The notes: generated from the letters alone by a model not told the origin. A stretch of 64,000 nucleotides of DNA from Arthrobacter sp. DNA4 (GCF_024362385.1 NZ_CP101466.1:4278001-4342000); one strand, 5' to 3'. Shown: positions 49,210-57,796, counted from the stretch's first letter. Numbers and translations are program-made.

Positions 49210-49418
49210 CCCGGTTAATTTCATTGACGGGCGGGTTGGCCCGGCGTAGACCTGTGGCGGGGGGCCTTTAGTCCGCCGAGCAGAATCGCACCGCCATGAA
49301 TCCCAGCAACCAACAGTCCACCCGGCAGGAGTAAGCACACGCTCCGGCGCCGGCTGCAGAGCCTTCCTCCGGCCCGCTCACCCAGGAGGAACTGCAGCTC
49401 GCCGCCCGCAACCATTCC

Positions 49419-50411
49419 ATGCCGCTGGAGGCACTGCGCCGCGAGGTCACGCCGCCCGGACTCCATTACGTCCTCACGCACTTCGACATTCCCGACCTGG
49501 ACGTTTCCTCCTGGCACCTGCGGATCGGCGGTGCGGTGGAACGTGCCCTTGAGCTGAGCATGGCCGCGCTTCGCCGCGACCCGGCCATCACTGTGCCCGT
49601 CACCCTTGAGTGCGCGGGCAATGGCAGGTCGCTCCTTGAGCCGCGGCCCCTCAGCCAACCCTGGGTCCTGGAGGCGGTGGGGACCGCACAGTGGACCGGT
49701 GTGCCGCTTGCCTATCTCCTGGGCAAGGCCGGTGTGCTGCCGGACGCGGCGGAGGTGGTGTTCACCGGGGCCGATGCCGGGGTGCAGGGCGGCGTCCCCC
49801 AGCGCTACGCACGCAGCCTGCCGATTCGCGAGGCCCTGCGTCCCGACGTCGTCCTTGCCTACAAAATGAACGGAGCCGTTCTGCCGCCGCAGCATGGTTA
49901 CCCGCTGCGGCTGGTGGTCCCGGGCTGGTACGGGATGGCCAGCGTCAAGTGGCTGGAGTCCATCGAGGTGGCCAGGGCGCCGTTCACCGGGTTCCAGCAA
50001 CAGGTTGCCTACCGCTACCAGAGCTCCGCGGACGACGGCGGGAGCCCGGTTTCGCGGATCAGGGTGCGTTCGTTGATGGTCCCGCCCGGTGTCCCGGACT
50101 TCTTCACCCGGCGGCGTTTCCTCCGTGCGGGCCCGGTGATGCTGGAGGGCCGGGCATGGTCCGGGGAAGGTGCCGTGACCGCTGTCGAGGTGGGGATTGA
50201 CGGCACCTGGTTGCCAGCCCACCTGGATAAGCCTGCAGGTGGTTTCGCGTGGCGGAGGTGGAGCCTGCCCTGGGTCGCGGACCCGGGCGAACACGTCCTG
50301 GCCTGCCGCGCCACGGACATTACCGGTGCCACCCAGCCGCTGGAGCAGAACTGGAACTACCAGGGAATGGGCAACAACGTGGTGCAGCGGGTCAACGTGA
50401 CGGTGGAATGA
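49419..50411 (+). CDS. Sulfite-oxidase-family molybdopterin enzyme, N-terminus interrupted by a stop
   Basis: The 330-residue frame carries the oxidoreductase molybdopterin-binding domain with the Mo-ligand cysteine C65 in LECAGNGR and the pocket MNGAVLPPQHGYPLRLVVPGWYG, then a Mo-co dimerisation domain (about 205-328). These enzymes catalyse oxo-transfer; sulfite itself is not certain. The same frame extends upstream to an ATG at 49296 (MNPSNQQSTRQE) but is cut by TAA at 49332-49334. The 28 codons after the stop (…LTQEELQLAARNHS) look like family sequence. So either translation restarts at ATG 49419, giving a protein short by about 41 residues, or the gene is inactive or misread. There is no TAT signal in the visible part. 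Confidence 0.82.
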   Translation: MPLEALRREVTPPGLHYVLTHFDIPDLDVSSWHLRIGGAVERALELSMAALRRDPAITVPVTLECAGNGRSLLEPRPLSQPWVLEAVGTAQWTGVPLAYLLGKAGVLPDAAEVVFTGADAGVQGGVPQRYARSLPIREALRPDVVLAYKMNGAVLPPQHGYPLRLVVPGWYGMASVKWLESIEVARAPFTGFQQQVAYRYQSSADDGGSPVSRIRVRSLMVPPGVPDFFTRRRFLRAGPVMLEGRAWSGEGAVTAVEVGIDGTWLPAHLDKPAGGFAWRRWSLPWVADPGEHVLACRATDITGATQPLEQNWNYQGMGNNVVQRVNVTVE

Positions 50412-50420
50412 AGGCGGTCT

Positions 50421-50849
50421 TCACAACATGCTTGCCGGCAGCATGACGAGCACCACCAGGGCCAGGATGGACAACCCGACAACAGCGGGGCTTACCACAA
50501 GCATCCACGAAGTGGCCGGGTACCCGCGGTAACCCCTGCCGCGCAATGTACTCATCCAAAGCGCCCCGTAGATGATGCTGGCAATCACGTAGGGAAGGCC
50601 CAGAGCGGGAAGTGCCAATCCAACCCAGACGATCCCCTGCAGGAAGGCCACAGTGCTGTCATGGTACAGATCGCCTCCGACCCTCGATGTGGCCATCGTC
50701 AGCAGAAGCAACAGGAGCAGGAGCAGGATGCCGGCCAGGACCAGCAGGGTTGTGCGGAAGGCCCGGGCCCAGCCCGGCAATGGCGGCTTCTGCATGGAGC
50801 CTTGCCGGGAAAGGACATAGTCGTGCTGGTACGGGCTGTGGGGCTCCAC
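50421..50849 (-). CDS. Membrane protein with three TM helices, unknown
   Basis: The 142-residue product (GTG at 50849, AGGAAGAG upstream) has TM helices at about 30-55 (Leu-rich), 72-100 and 115-138, with a GRGYRGYPATSW loop. A longer frame to 50936 exists but lacks a site, and its extra part would run into the S4 gene's start. I do not recognise a family. It is convergent with the molybdoenzyme gene and divergent from the S4 gene. Confidence 0.65.
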   Translation of the reverse strand: MEPHSPYQHDYVLSRQGSMQKPPLPGWARAFRTTLLVLAGILLLLLLLLLTMATSRVGGDLYHDSTVAFLQGIVWVGLALPALGLPYVIASIIYGALWMSTLRGRGYRGYPATSWMLVVSPAVVGLSILALVVLVMLPASML

Positions 50850-50934
50850 GGTGCTCTCTTCCTGGCGGGTCTTCACAGTTTTGCATGAAGAGCGGCATGG
50901 GGTGACGCCTGCGGGGCTATACTCGGTGCCAATC

Positions 50935-51318
50935 ATGACCAGCCTCCCATCCGCTCCCGCCAGTGTCCGAATCGATGCGTGGCTGTGGGCCGTCCGCGCC
51001 TACAAGACCCGGTCTGCCGCCACTGCAGCCTGCCGCGCAGGGCATGTCCGGCTGAACGGCAACCCCTCCAAGGCTTCGGCAACGCTGGTGACCGGTGATA
51101 CCGTCACGGTCCGCATGCCAGGGTACGAGCGCATCCTTGAGGTGCGGCGGCTCATTGCCAAACGCGTGGGGGCCGAGGCTGCGTCGCACTGCTTCACCGA
51201 CCACACTCCCCCGCGGCCCGTCCTTCCGGCGCTTGGGTTGCCGCAGCGCGACCGGGGCGCCGGACGGCCCACCAAGAAGGACCGCCGCGAGATGGAGCGG
51301 TTGCGGGGCCCTGCCTAG
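50935..51318 (+). CDS. S4-domain RNA-binding protein (Hsp15 / HslR-like)
   Basis: The 127-residue protein has an S4 RNA-binding domain (about residues 12-62, VRIDAWLWAVRAYKTRSAATAACRAGHVRLNG) and a basic C-terminal tail (GRPTKKDRREMERLRG), the pattern of Hsp15-type proteins, which bind stalled 50S subunits carrying peptidyl-tRNA. The ATG at 50935 (MTSLPSAPAS) is used; the frame to 50851 overlaps the divergent gene and adds unlike sequence. It is alone on its strand here. Confidence 0.9.
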   Translation: MTSLPSAPASVRIDAWLWAVRAYKTRSAATAACRAGHVRLNGNPSKASATLVTGDTVTVRMPGYERILEVRRLIAKRVGAEAASHCFTDHTPPRPVLPALGLPQRDRGAGRPTKKDRREMERLRGPA

Positions 51319-51334
51319 CGGACGTGCTGCCGCG

Positions 51335-51847
51335 TCAGGCACCCGCCTTGGTGCGTGCCTGCACCAGGTTGGCGAACGGCAACCGGCCATATTCCTCCAC
51401 GAAGGCAGCGTGGTAACCCGCTTCCGTGCTGCTCAGCTGGCCGTCCGGAAGTTCCTTCCACGCAACGGCCAGTGATCCCGCGTCGGCGAGCTGCCAGATA
51501 AGCCGCCCGTCCCAGTGGCCGGGCGGCTTTCCTTGCCCAAAGTCAACGAACTCCTGGATCTGGCGCCTAAGCCCCCGGTTACCCTTGCTTCCGGGTCCGG
51601 CCTTTCCCACGTAGAGAACGACCGCGGCGTCCACCCATTCGGTGGCCAACACGGCTTCGGGGAGGGAAGGGTCCTTCTTCTTGAAGACTCCGGCGGTGCT
51701 TTTCGTGAGAAAGCGCGCCTGGAAATCTTCCGGCGCAATGACGGCGAAGAGGCCTGTGCCCTGCGGAATCCTCATGGTTTCGAGGTTTCGGATAGGCCGG
51801 AATCCGGCGAAGCCTTCGACCTTCAGGCCCTTCCTGGTGAACTGCAT
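51335..51847 (-). CDS. GIY-YIG-like protein, unknown function
   Basis: In the 170-residue product, GLFAVIAP (about residues 32-39) and LYVGKAG (78-84) resemble the paired strands of the GIY-YIG nuclease fold, with R94 or R95 in the following helix (NRGLRRQIQEF) as the usual catalytic Arg. The rest (WDGRLIWQLADAGSLAVAWKEL) is conserved-looking but unassigned. Whether it has nuclease activity is unknown. It is convergent with the S4 gene and divergent from the DUF222-HNH gene. Confidence 0.55.
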   Translation of the reverse strand: MQFTRKGLKVEGFAGFRPIRNLETMRIPQGTGLFAVIAPEDFQARFLTKSTAGVFKKKDPSLPEAVLATEWVDAAVVLYVGKAGPGSKGNRGLRRQIQEFVDFGQGKPPGHWDGRLIWQLADAGSLAVAWKELPDGQLSSTEAGYHAAFVEEYGRLPFANLVQARTKAGA

Positions 51848-51949
51848 AATTCATTGAACAGCATGGCCCGGGCCGTTGCTGCGTTTGCGTTTTCCACATA
51901 GGGACTTTGGGTGGCCGGGATTGTCACACCCCGGTGGAAGACTTTGGTC

Positions 51950-53341
51950 ATGGAAGCGGTTTTGGAATCGGCGTCAGTACAGCAGGGGGTGCGGTGCGCC
52001 GAACCTTCCGCTGTTGGTGCCACGCCATACCCGCCCGCCGCACCTTCCATAGGGGATGTCCTGATCCTGCTCGCGCGCGTTCCGGTCCCTGCGGATGGTG
52101 CGGAAATGATCGATCAGATTCGTGGGTTGGAGGACCTGAAGTCGCTGGCGGGTGCCCGGCAGGCTGATACTGCTGTTGCGTTTGATTTATCCCAGCGGCG
52201 GGAGCAGGCCGATGCCGGGGTCCCGGCCGACGGGCAGGGCGCCGGGGTCGCGGCGCAGATCGCGTTGGCCCGGCGTGAATCCCCGGCCCGGGGTTCCCGG
52301 CTGCTGGGCCTGGCCAAAACGTTGGTAAGCATGCCGCACACGTTCGAGGCGTTCCGGGCCGGTTTGTTGAATGAGTGGCGGGCCACCCTGATCGTGAAGG
52401 ACACCATCTGCCTGTCGGCCCAGGACCGGGCCGCGGTGGATGAAGAACTCGCCGCCGACACCGGAGCCCTGGACGGCCTGGGAGACCGCGCCGTCATCGC
52501 CGCGGTCCGCGCCGCCGCGTACCGGCGGGACCCCGCCTCGGTCGCGAAGCTCGCCAGCCGGGCCGTGGCCGAGCGGTGCGTGAGCCTGCGCCCGGCCCCG
52601 GACACCATGACCTACCTGACCGCGCTGCTCCCCGCCGCCCAGGGCGTCGCCGCCTACGCCGCATTATGCCGGGACGCCGACACCGCCCGAAGCGGCGGGG
52701 ATGATCGGTCCCGGGGGCAGGTCATGGCGGACACCCTCGTCGAACGCGTCACCGGCACCCCCGGCGGAATCAGCGGGGTTCAGATCCAGCTCGTCATGAC
52801 CGACCGCACCCTCCTCCACGCCGACACCGAACCCGCACGGCTGCCCGGCTACGGCACCATCCCCGCCGAACAGGCACGAAACATCGCCCTCACAGCTCCC
52901 GGTGACAACGACCTCAACCTCTGGGTGCGCCGGCTATACACCGCCCCCGGCGCCGGTGAGCTGGTGGCGATGGACTCCACAGCCCGGCTCTTCCCCGCAG
53001 CACTGAAACGCTTCCTGCAGATCCGGGACAACACCTGCCGGACCCCCTACTGCGACGCCCCCATCAGGCACCACGACCATGTCACCGCCTGGCACCACCG
53101 CGGACCCACCACCATCGGAAACGGCCAAGGCCTCTGCGAAGCCTGCAACCACACCAAAGAAACACCAGGATGGGCCGCACGAACCATCCCCGGCCCACGC
53201 CACACCGTGGCAACCACCACCCCAACCGGCCACACCTACCACTCCACAGCACCACCACTCCCCGGCACCCCACCTGCAGGAATCGCACGGTCATGCAGCT
53301 CTCAGGAACGGCGGCTAGCCTTGGCGCGTGCCACCCCTTGA
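51950..53341 (+). CDS. DUF222 domain HNH endonuclease (13E12 repeat family)
   Basis: The 463-residue protein (ATG at 51950, GGAAG upstream; a GTG at 51911 is possible) has the DUF222 region (about 60-330) and a C-terminal HNH motif (CRTPYCDAPIRHHDHVTAWH with a second Cys pair CEACNH) as in the actinobacterial 13E12-type family. The HNH zinc ligands and the HDHV catalytic His are present. These genes are multi-copy in Arthrobacter and Mycobacterium, and their role (mobile, defence or repair) is unsettled. The C-terminal tail is Pro/Thr/His-rich. The gene overlaps the CtaG-like gene by 14 bases. No IS ends are seen nearby. Confidence 0.9.
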   Translation: MEAVLESASVQQGVRCAEPSAVGATPYPPAAPSIGDVLILLARVPVPADGAEMIDQIRGLEDLKSLAGARQADTAVAFDLSQRREQADAGVPADGQGAGVAAQIALARRESPARGSRLLGLAKTLVSMPHTFEAFRAGLLNEWRATLIVKDTICLSAQDRAAVDEELAADTGALDGLGDRAVIAAVRAAAYRRDPASVAKLASRAVAERCVSLRPAPDTMTYLTALLPAAQGVAAYAALCRDADTARSGGDDRSRGQVMADTLVERVTGTPGGISGVQIQLVMTDRTLLHADTEPARLPGYGTIPAEQARNIALTAPGDNDLNLWVRRLYTAPGAGELVAMDSTARLFPAALKRFLQIRDNTCRTPYCDAPIRHHDHVTAWHHRGPTTIGNGQGLCEACNHTKETPGWAARTIPGPRHTVATTTPTGHTYHSTAPPLPGTPPAGIARSCSSQERRLALARATP

Positions 53342-54209
53342 GATCCTTGTTTCTTCCTGGCAGTTCGACTGGGCCGCCGCGGCTTTCGCCGCCGTGGCCG
53401 GCGTTCTGTACGGGTGGGGAATGCGGTCAGCCGCGCGCCGGGGCCGGGGCTGGCCGGTGTGGCGGGCGGTGGCGTTTTACGTCCTTGGCCTGGGCTCATT
53501 CATTGTCCTCACCTGTGGGTTCACCGGGGTTTACGGGGGGCAGCAACGGTGGGCCTTCACCATCAAAATATCCCTGCTGCTCTTTGTCGTCCCGCTGCTG
53601 ATCGGCCTGGGCAAACCCCTAACCCTGGCGCGGGCAGCACTGCCGGCCATGGGCACAGCAGGCTTGGACAAGGTCCTGTCCAGCAGGCCCGTACGGTTCG
53701 TCAGCAATTCATTTGGCGCACCCCTGCTGGGTCTGGCCCTCTTCTCCACGTTCCTCACGCCGGCCTTCTTCACGCTGCGGACCGACCCCCTGGCAGGCGC
53801 CCTCCTCACGGTTGGCGTACCGCTGCTGGGCATGCTGATGGCACTGCCGATCATCGAAGAGTCCGACTTCCAGCGCTCCAGCGCCTACCTGACCCTTGAA
53901 TTCATGTTCGTGTTCATCGAGTTGCTGATCGACGCGGTCCCCGGCATCCTGCTGAGCCTCAACGGCCAGGTGCTCGATCACGTGATGTCCGTTCCCAATC
54001 CTCAATGGTGGTTCCGGGATGCTCTCCAGGACCAGCAGTTCGCAGGAAATTTACTGTGGTTCATCTGCGAGGTACTGGATCTGCCGTTGATCATCCTCAT
54101 GTTCGTCCGCTTCTCACGCAGCGACAAGCGGGAAGCAGGCGCCTTCGACGAACTGACCGACGAGCAGTTCGACGAACTTCAAAACCAGCACCTGCGTGGG
54201 CGGCAGTAA
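53328..54209 (+). CDS. CtaG-family cytochrome c oxidase assembly protein
   Basis: The 293-residue membrane protein has seven or eight TM segments of the CtaG/caa3-type assembly family (WAFTIKISLLLFVVPLLIGLGKPLTLARAALP near 75-105, LLGMLMALPIIEESD near 165-180) and a charged C-terminal tail. It would help copper insertion into the oxidase. The start is a GTG at 53328, inside the end of the HNH gene. This is a second CtaG domain in the window, beside the CopD-CtaG fusion at 3878-6049. The acidic segment IIEESDFQRSS is unlike the His-rich motif of that protein, so the two may differ in function. It ends before a bulged hairpin at 54232. Confidence 0.85.
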   Translation: MPPLEILVSSWQFDWAAAAFAAVAGVLYGWGMRSAARRGRGWPVWRAVAFYVLGLGSFIVLTCGFTGVYGGQQRWAFTIKISLLLFVVPLLIGLGKPLTLARAALPAMGTAGLDKVLSSRPVRFVSNSFGAPLLGLALFSTFLTPAFFTLRTDPLAGALLTVGVPLLGMLMALPIIEESDFQRSSAYLTLEFMFVFIELLIDAVPGILLSLNGQVLDHVMSVPNPQWWFRDALQDQQFAGNLLWFICEVLDLPLIILMFVRFSRSDKREAGAFDELTDEQFDELQNQHLRGRQ

Positions 54210-54231
54210 CCAGCCCACGCCCGCTGCCCGG

Positions 54232-54279
54232 CCCCGGGAAGGGTAGTGCGAAATTCGGTGTGCCCACCCTTTCCCGGGG
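54232..54279 (+). terminator. Hairpin after the CtaG-like gene
   Basis: CCCCGGGAAGGGT (54232-54244) pairs with ACCCTTTCCCGGGG (54266-54279) with one bulged T. It is 23 bases after the stop codon and has no T-run, so termination is likely but not certain. Confidence 0.5.
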
Positions 54280-54337
54280 AAGCGTAGAGTGACATAGGAC
54301 GCCTGATTCTGGACGCCTCGCTGCCAAGGGAGAAATC

Positions 54338-54955
54338 GTGACGATTGATTGGGACGAAAAAAAGGCCCTGCTACAGGAACCGAATATCGCGAAGGTAACC
54401 CAACTTTGCGATGAGCTGATGGAAAAAAAGCCCGGTTCCACTGTCCCCTATATCGACCCCGTCCACGACGAGGACGAATGCAGGATCATCAGCCTCCAGG
54501 CCAGCCCCGGCAAAGGGACCGAGTCCGGATTTGTCTCCCACAACAACGACGACGAAGCTGCCCGTCGCGCCACGCAGATCTATGAGCTGGCCGAGCTGGA
54601 CCCCCGCTACGTCATGCCCTGGAATGCATACCCCTGGGTGCGTGAGAGCGGCAGCCCCTCTGCGCTGAGTGTCCAGGAAAAGACCGATGGGCTCCGCCCG
54701 TTCCGCCAGTTCCTGAAGATCAATTCCCGTGTTTCGGCCATCATCGCGCACGGCACGGACGCGTCCACGTTCCTGACGCTCTTTGAGAAGACCTATCACT
54801 CATCGCTGAAGAACAGCGGCATCAAAATCTACAAGGCCTCCGCCCTCGGCGGCAGGGCCTTTGCTGTTTCCGAGGCCAAGCAGGAAGAGCTTCTCGCCAA
54901 GAGCGTCGAAACCTACCGTGATGCGATGCAGCGGGCGGGCATCCAGCACCTGTAG
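54338..54955 (+). CDS. Uracil-DNA-glycosylase-superfamily-like protein with altered catalytic motifs
   Basis: The 205-residue protein follows the pattern of UDG-superfamily members found in actinobacteria and phages: VPYIDPVHDEDECRIISLQASPG (residues 36-58), SGFVSHNNDDEAA (63-75) and MPWNAYPW (93-100), with a final helix. In relatives the first block is usually LLEAPG and a late block HPSP supplies the catalytic His; here these read LQASPG and, near residue 166, KASAL. So the active site seems changed and the protein may have lost or shifted activity. The GTG at 54338 has AAGGGAG upstream. It stands alone. The family assignment rests on reading patterns only. Confidence 0.55.
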   Translation: MTIDWDEKKALLQEPNIAKVTQLCDELMEKKPGSTVPYIDPVHDEDECRIISLQASPGKGTESGFVSHNNDDEAARRATQIYELAELDPRYVMPWNAYPWVRESGSPSALSVQEKTDGLRPFRQFLKINSRVSAIIAHGTDASTFLTLFEKTYHSSLKNSGIKIYKASALGGRAFAVSEAKQEELLAKSVETYRDAMQRAGIQHL

Positions 54956-55113
54956 ACCGCGCTTTACTGTATGAACGAAAAACTGCGCGCACCTTGAGCC
55001 TCTCTTGATGAGTCCTTGCTTCTCCATCTCCAGCATTAGTGGAGTAAACACTCAGGATTCTCCGAGGTAGAGCATTCGATCGGCCTCGTTTCCTGAAACT
55101 GGGGGAACTTGGC

Positions 55114-56226
55114 ATGAAGAAACTGATAATTGCATCGCTGGCGGCCACTGGCCTGGTCGCAGGATCATTCGCTGCGGGTGCAGCTGCCAACGCCGGCACC
55201 GGCACCGTGGTGCGCGTGGTCGACGGGGATACGGTGGTGGTTTCCATCAACAATGGCGATCACACCATTCGGTTGCTGAATATTGACACCCCTGAAACCA
55301 AGGATCCGAACCAACCCGTCGAATGCCTCGGACCGGAGGCCTCAAAGTACCTTGAGGGCCTGCTCCCGAAGGGAACCCAGGTCAGACTCGAGTTCGACGC
55401 CGAGCGCCACGACAAGTACGGCAGGACTCTCGCAGGAGTCTTCACAGCCGACGGGTCCCTGGTCAATGCCAAAATTGCGCAGCAGGGACTGGGGATCCCG
55501 GTCGAGTACGGCGGCAACAGAAAATTCCTCCCGCCTGTAACAGCCGCATACGAAGAGGCCAGAGCGGCTAAGGCCGGGCTCTTCTCCGAGAGCATTGGCT
55601 GTACCCTTCCGGCTCAGTTGGCTGACACAACGAAGGGGCTGGAAACCGCCACCGCGGCTTCACCAGCAACAACATCTGCCGCGGCGGGTACGGCCGCAGG
55701 CGTACTCGCAGCCAAGGTGGCCGCGGCGAAGGCACTGCGAAAGGTCCTCAACGGGGACAAAGCAACGGAGCGCGCCCTTCTGTGGGCAGGGCTTTCAACT
55801 GCCGTGTTGGCCAAGCACGTATCAAATCTGGATAAGAAAATCACCGCCGCAGAAACGAAGGCGGAAGATACGAAGGCCCTGAAAGCCACCTTGGCCGCGG
55901 CAGAGAAGAAAGCCGAGGAGGAGCGTGTGGCGGCTGAAGCAAGGGCGGCTGCCGACCGCAAGGCAGCAGAGGAACGGGCTGCGGCAGAGAAGAAGGCAGC
56001 AGACGAGGCTGCTGCGGCCGCGGCTGCAGCAAAAGCTGAAGCCGATGAAGCAGCCCGGAAAGCGGCAGCTGAGGCAGAACGTCTACGCAATCTGCCCGTG
56101 CCAGCACCAAACCCGGCACCATACGTTGCGCCAGCCCCGCAAACGTACGTTCCGCCTGCACCCTCCACCAAGTACACTGGGCCGCGCTGCTACGCGCCCG
56201 GCGGCAAAACGTGGAGGCCCTGCTGA
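55114..56226 (+). CDS. Secreted thermonuclease (SNase family) with long Ala/Lys coiled-coil tail
   Basis: The 370-residue protein has a signal peptide (about 1-26), an SNase domain (29-175) with D37/D39 (VDGDT), R53 (IRLLNIDTPE), E61 and R104 (GRTLAG) matching the staphylococcal nuclease active site. A long helical, charged Ala/Lys/Glu tail follows (about 225-330), then a Pro-rich segment and the end YTGPRCYAPGGKTWRPC. The two C-terminal Cys resemble the small Excalibur-type ending seen on other secreted actinobacterial nucleases. It should cut extracellular nucleic acid or DNA at the wall. The tail may span or bind the cell wall. It is transcribed alone with its own promoter region. Confidence 0.9.
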   Translation: MKKLIIASLAATGLVAGSFAAGAAANAGTGTVVRVVDGDTVVVSINNGDHTIRLLNIDTPETKDPNQPVECLGPEASKYLEGLLPKGTQVRLEFDAERHDKYGRTLAGVFTADGSLVNAKIAQQGLGIPVEYGGNRKFLPPVTAAYEEARAAKAGLFSESIGCTLPAQLADTTKGLETATAASPATTSAAAGTAAGVLAAKVAAAKALRKVLNGDKATERALLWAGLSTAVLAKHVSNLDKKITAAETKAEDTKALKATLAAAEKKAEEERVAAEARAAADRKAAEERAAAEKKAADEAAAAAAAAKAEADEAARKAAAEAERLRNLPVPAPNPAPYVAPAPQTYVPPAPSTKYTGPRCYAPGGKTWRPC

Positions 56227-56336
56227 CCATGGCGGACCGCTTCGGTGAGAACCGAGAGCCGGACTGTCAGGGATTTTTCAGGAGCACGTGGGCATACTCG
56301 TAGGTACCCTGACCGGCGAAAGAACCAGGCTGAACC

Positions 56337-57095
56337 TTGACGTCCCACACCCACCGTTCCCCCGAGGCGGCATCCCCAGCAGAGGCTGCGGCCGTACGTA
56401 TGGCGGCCCTCCCCCAGCTCCGGCACTGGATTGCCGTGCCGGTCACGGCGGCTGTCCTGATCGTGGCTGCCGGCCTGGCGCTGCGGTTTATTCCCGCGCT
56501 GACATCCGCAGATATGTCCGTGGATGCCGAGCTGAGCCATGATCACACGGCGCCGCTGACGGGTGTGGCCATGTTCATCAATGTGGTGTTCAGCCCGGCA
56601 GGCGGCGTGCTGATGATCGCCGCCCTGTGCCTGTACCTGCTGCTGGTACGCCGCAGCCCCGTGAATGCGGTGGCCACGGGCTTAGTGGCGGCCGGTGGCT
56701 GGGTCAGCAGCGAACTGTTCAAAGTACTCGTGGCCAGGCACCGGCCGGACTCCACCGCCCTGTTCAACCCGCTGATCCCCGAACCGGGAACGGACAGCTT
56801 CCCGAGCGGACATGTGGCGCTGGCCTCCGCGCTGGCCATCGCCGTCTTCCTGCTGGCCCGCGGCACCAAGTGGCAGCGGCCCGCGGCCATCCTCGGGATC
56901 GTCGTGGCGGTTGCCGTCGCATTCTCCCGCGTCTACCTCGGCGTGCACTATCCAACAGATGTCACGGCGTCCTTCCTCACCGCAGCAACCGGTGCGGCGT
57001 TCCTGACGGGCTTGTGGAACCGGTTCGGCCTGGCGCTGCTGGCCCGCATACCCTTCCTGGCGAAGCTCGGCCCCGTCCCGGCGCCCCGAGCCTGA
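56337..57095 (+). CDS. PAP2-family phosphatase (lipid phosphatase-like membrane protein)
   Basis: The 252-residue polytopic protein has the three PAP2 phosphatase motifs: KVLVARHRP (129-137), PSGH (156-159) and SRVYLGVHYPTD (197-208). It has about six TM segments. It dephosphorylates a lipid such as phosphatidate or undecaprenyl pyrophosphate at the outer face. The start is a TTG at 56337 with weak support; an ATG at 56400 (MAALPQLRHW) would give a shorter protein that still has all motifs. It is followed by a DedA gene nine bases after its stop, a pairing that fits lipid handling in the membrane. Confidence 0.88.
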   Translation: MTSHTHRSPEAASPAEAAAVRMAALPQLRHWIAVPVTAAVLIVAAGLALRFIPALTSADMSVDAELSHDHTAPLTGVAMFINVVFSPAGGVLMIAALCLYLLLVRRSPVNAVATGLVAAGGWVSSELFKVLVARHRPDSTALFNPLIPEPGTDSFPSGHVALASALAIAVFLLARGTKWQRPAAILGIVVAVAVAFSRVYLGVHYPTDVTASFLTAATGAAFLTGLWNRFGLALLARIPFLAKLGPVPAPRA

Positions 57096-57104
57096 TCCAC
57101 TGCC

Positions 57105-57755
57105 ATGACGGGCTTCATTGACGGACTCCTGAACGTCAGCCCGCTCGTGGCGTACATCGCCGTCTTTTGCCTGGTGTTCGCGGAGGACGCCTTGTTCGTA
57201 GGCTTCGTCATCCCCGGCGAAACCGCTGCCGTCCTCGGCGGAGTGGTGGCCAGCCGGGGCGAAGTGCAGCTGGGCACCATGATGGCCTTGGTGGTGGCCG
57301 CGGCCGTCATTGGCGACAGCGTGGGATACGAGGTGGGCAAGCACCTGGGCGCCCGGCTCATGAAGACAAGGCTGCTGGCCCGCCACTCCGGCAGGCTGGA
57401 AAACGCGCAGGACTTCCTCCGGCGCAGAGGCGGGTCCGCCGTGTTCCTGGGCCGCTTCACCGCCTTCTTCCGCGCCGTCATGCCCGCCCTGGTAAGCACG
57501 TCCCGGATGCCCTACGGCCGCTTCATCGCCTACAACGCTGCGGGCGGCGTGGCCTGGGGCGTCGGCTTCGTCCTGCTGGGCTTCCTCGCAGGCAACTCCT
57601 ACGAGACCGTGGCCCAGGCAGTGGGCCGGGACCTCGCCGTCGTGATCGCCTTAGTGGCAGTGGCGGCACTCATCGCCTGGCATGTCCGTTCACGACGGCG
57701 GCAGCAACGGCGGCGCACGGCCAACCAGCGGCAGGACAATGCCCCGAATTCATAG
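57105..57755 (+). CDS. DedA-family membrane protein
   Basis: The 216-residue protein has the DedA/SNARE-associated domain with E27 (VFAEDALFVGFVIPGETAAV), FLGRFTAFFRAVMPALV (about 114-130) and a basic C-terminal tail (RSRRRQQRRR). DedA proteins are proton-coupled lipid transporters or flippases of undecaprenyl phosphate type in some bacteria. It directly follows the PAP2 gene (nine-base gap), so the two are likely co-transcribed and may act in recycling a polyprenyl phosphate carrier. That coupling is inference. Confidence 0.9.
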   Translation: MTGFIDGLLNVSPLVAYIAVFCLVFAEDALFVGFVIPGETAAVLGGVVASRGEVQLGTMMALVVAAAVIGDSVGYEVGKHLGARLMKTRLLARHSGRLENAQDFLRRRGGSAVFLGRFTAFFRAVMPALVSTSRMPYGRFIAYNAAGGVAWGVGFVLLGFLAGNSYETVAQAVGRDLAVVIALVAVAALIAWHVRSRRRQQRRRTANQRQDNAPNS

Positions 57756-57761
57756 GAGGGT

Positions 57762-57792
57762 TTGACAGCAACTGTGACCAGTGCCATATTTA
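57762..57792 (+). promoter_or_regulatory. Promoter of the asparagine/aspartate operon, probably leaderless
   Basis: TTGACA at 57762-57767 is followed after 17 bases by CATATT (57785-57790; TATTTA two bases on). Transcription should start at about 57797, the GTG of the regulator gene itself, and no ribosome binding site lies between. This is the pattern of leaderless mRNA. Confidence 0.6.
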
Positions 57793-57796
57793 AGGC

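Noticed and set aside
46141..49338. A 1065-codon minus-strand ORF
   Set aside because: It runs antisense to the membrane-protein, aldo/keto reductase and NmrA-like genes and has no recognisable domain.
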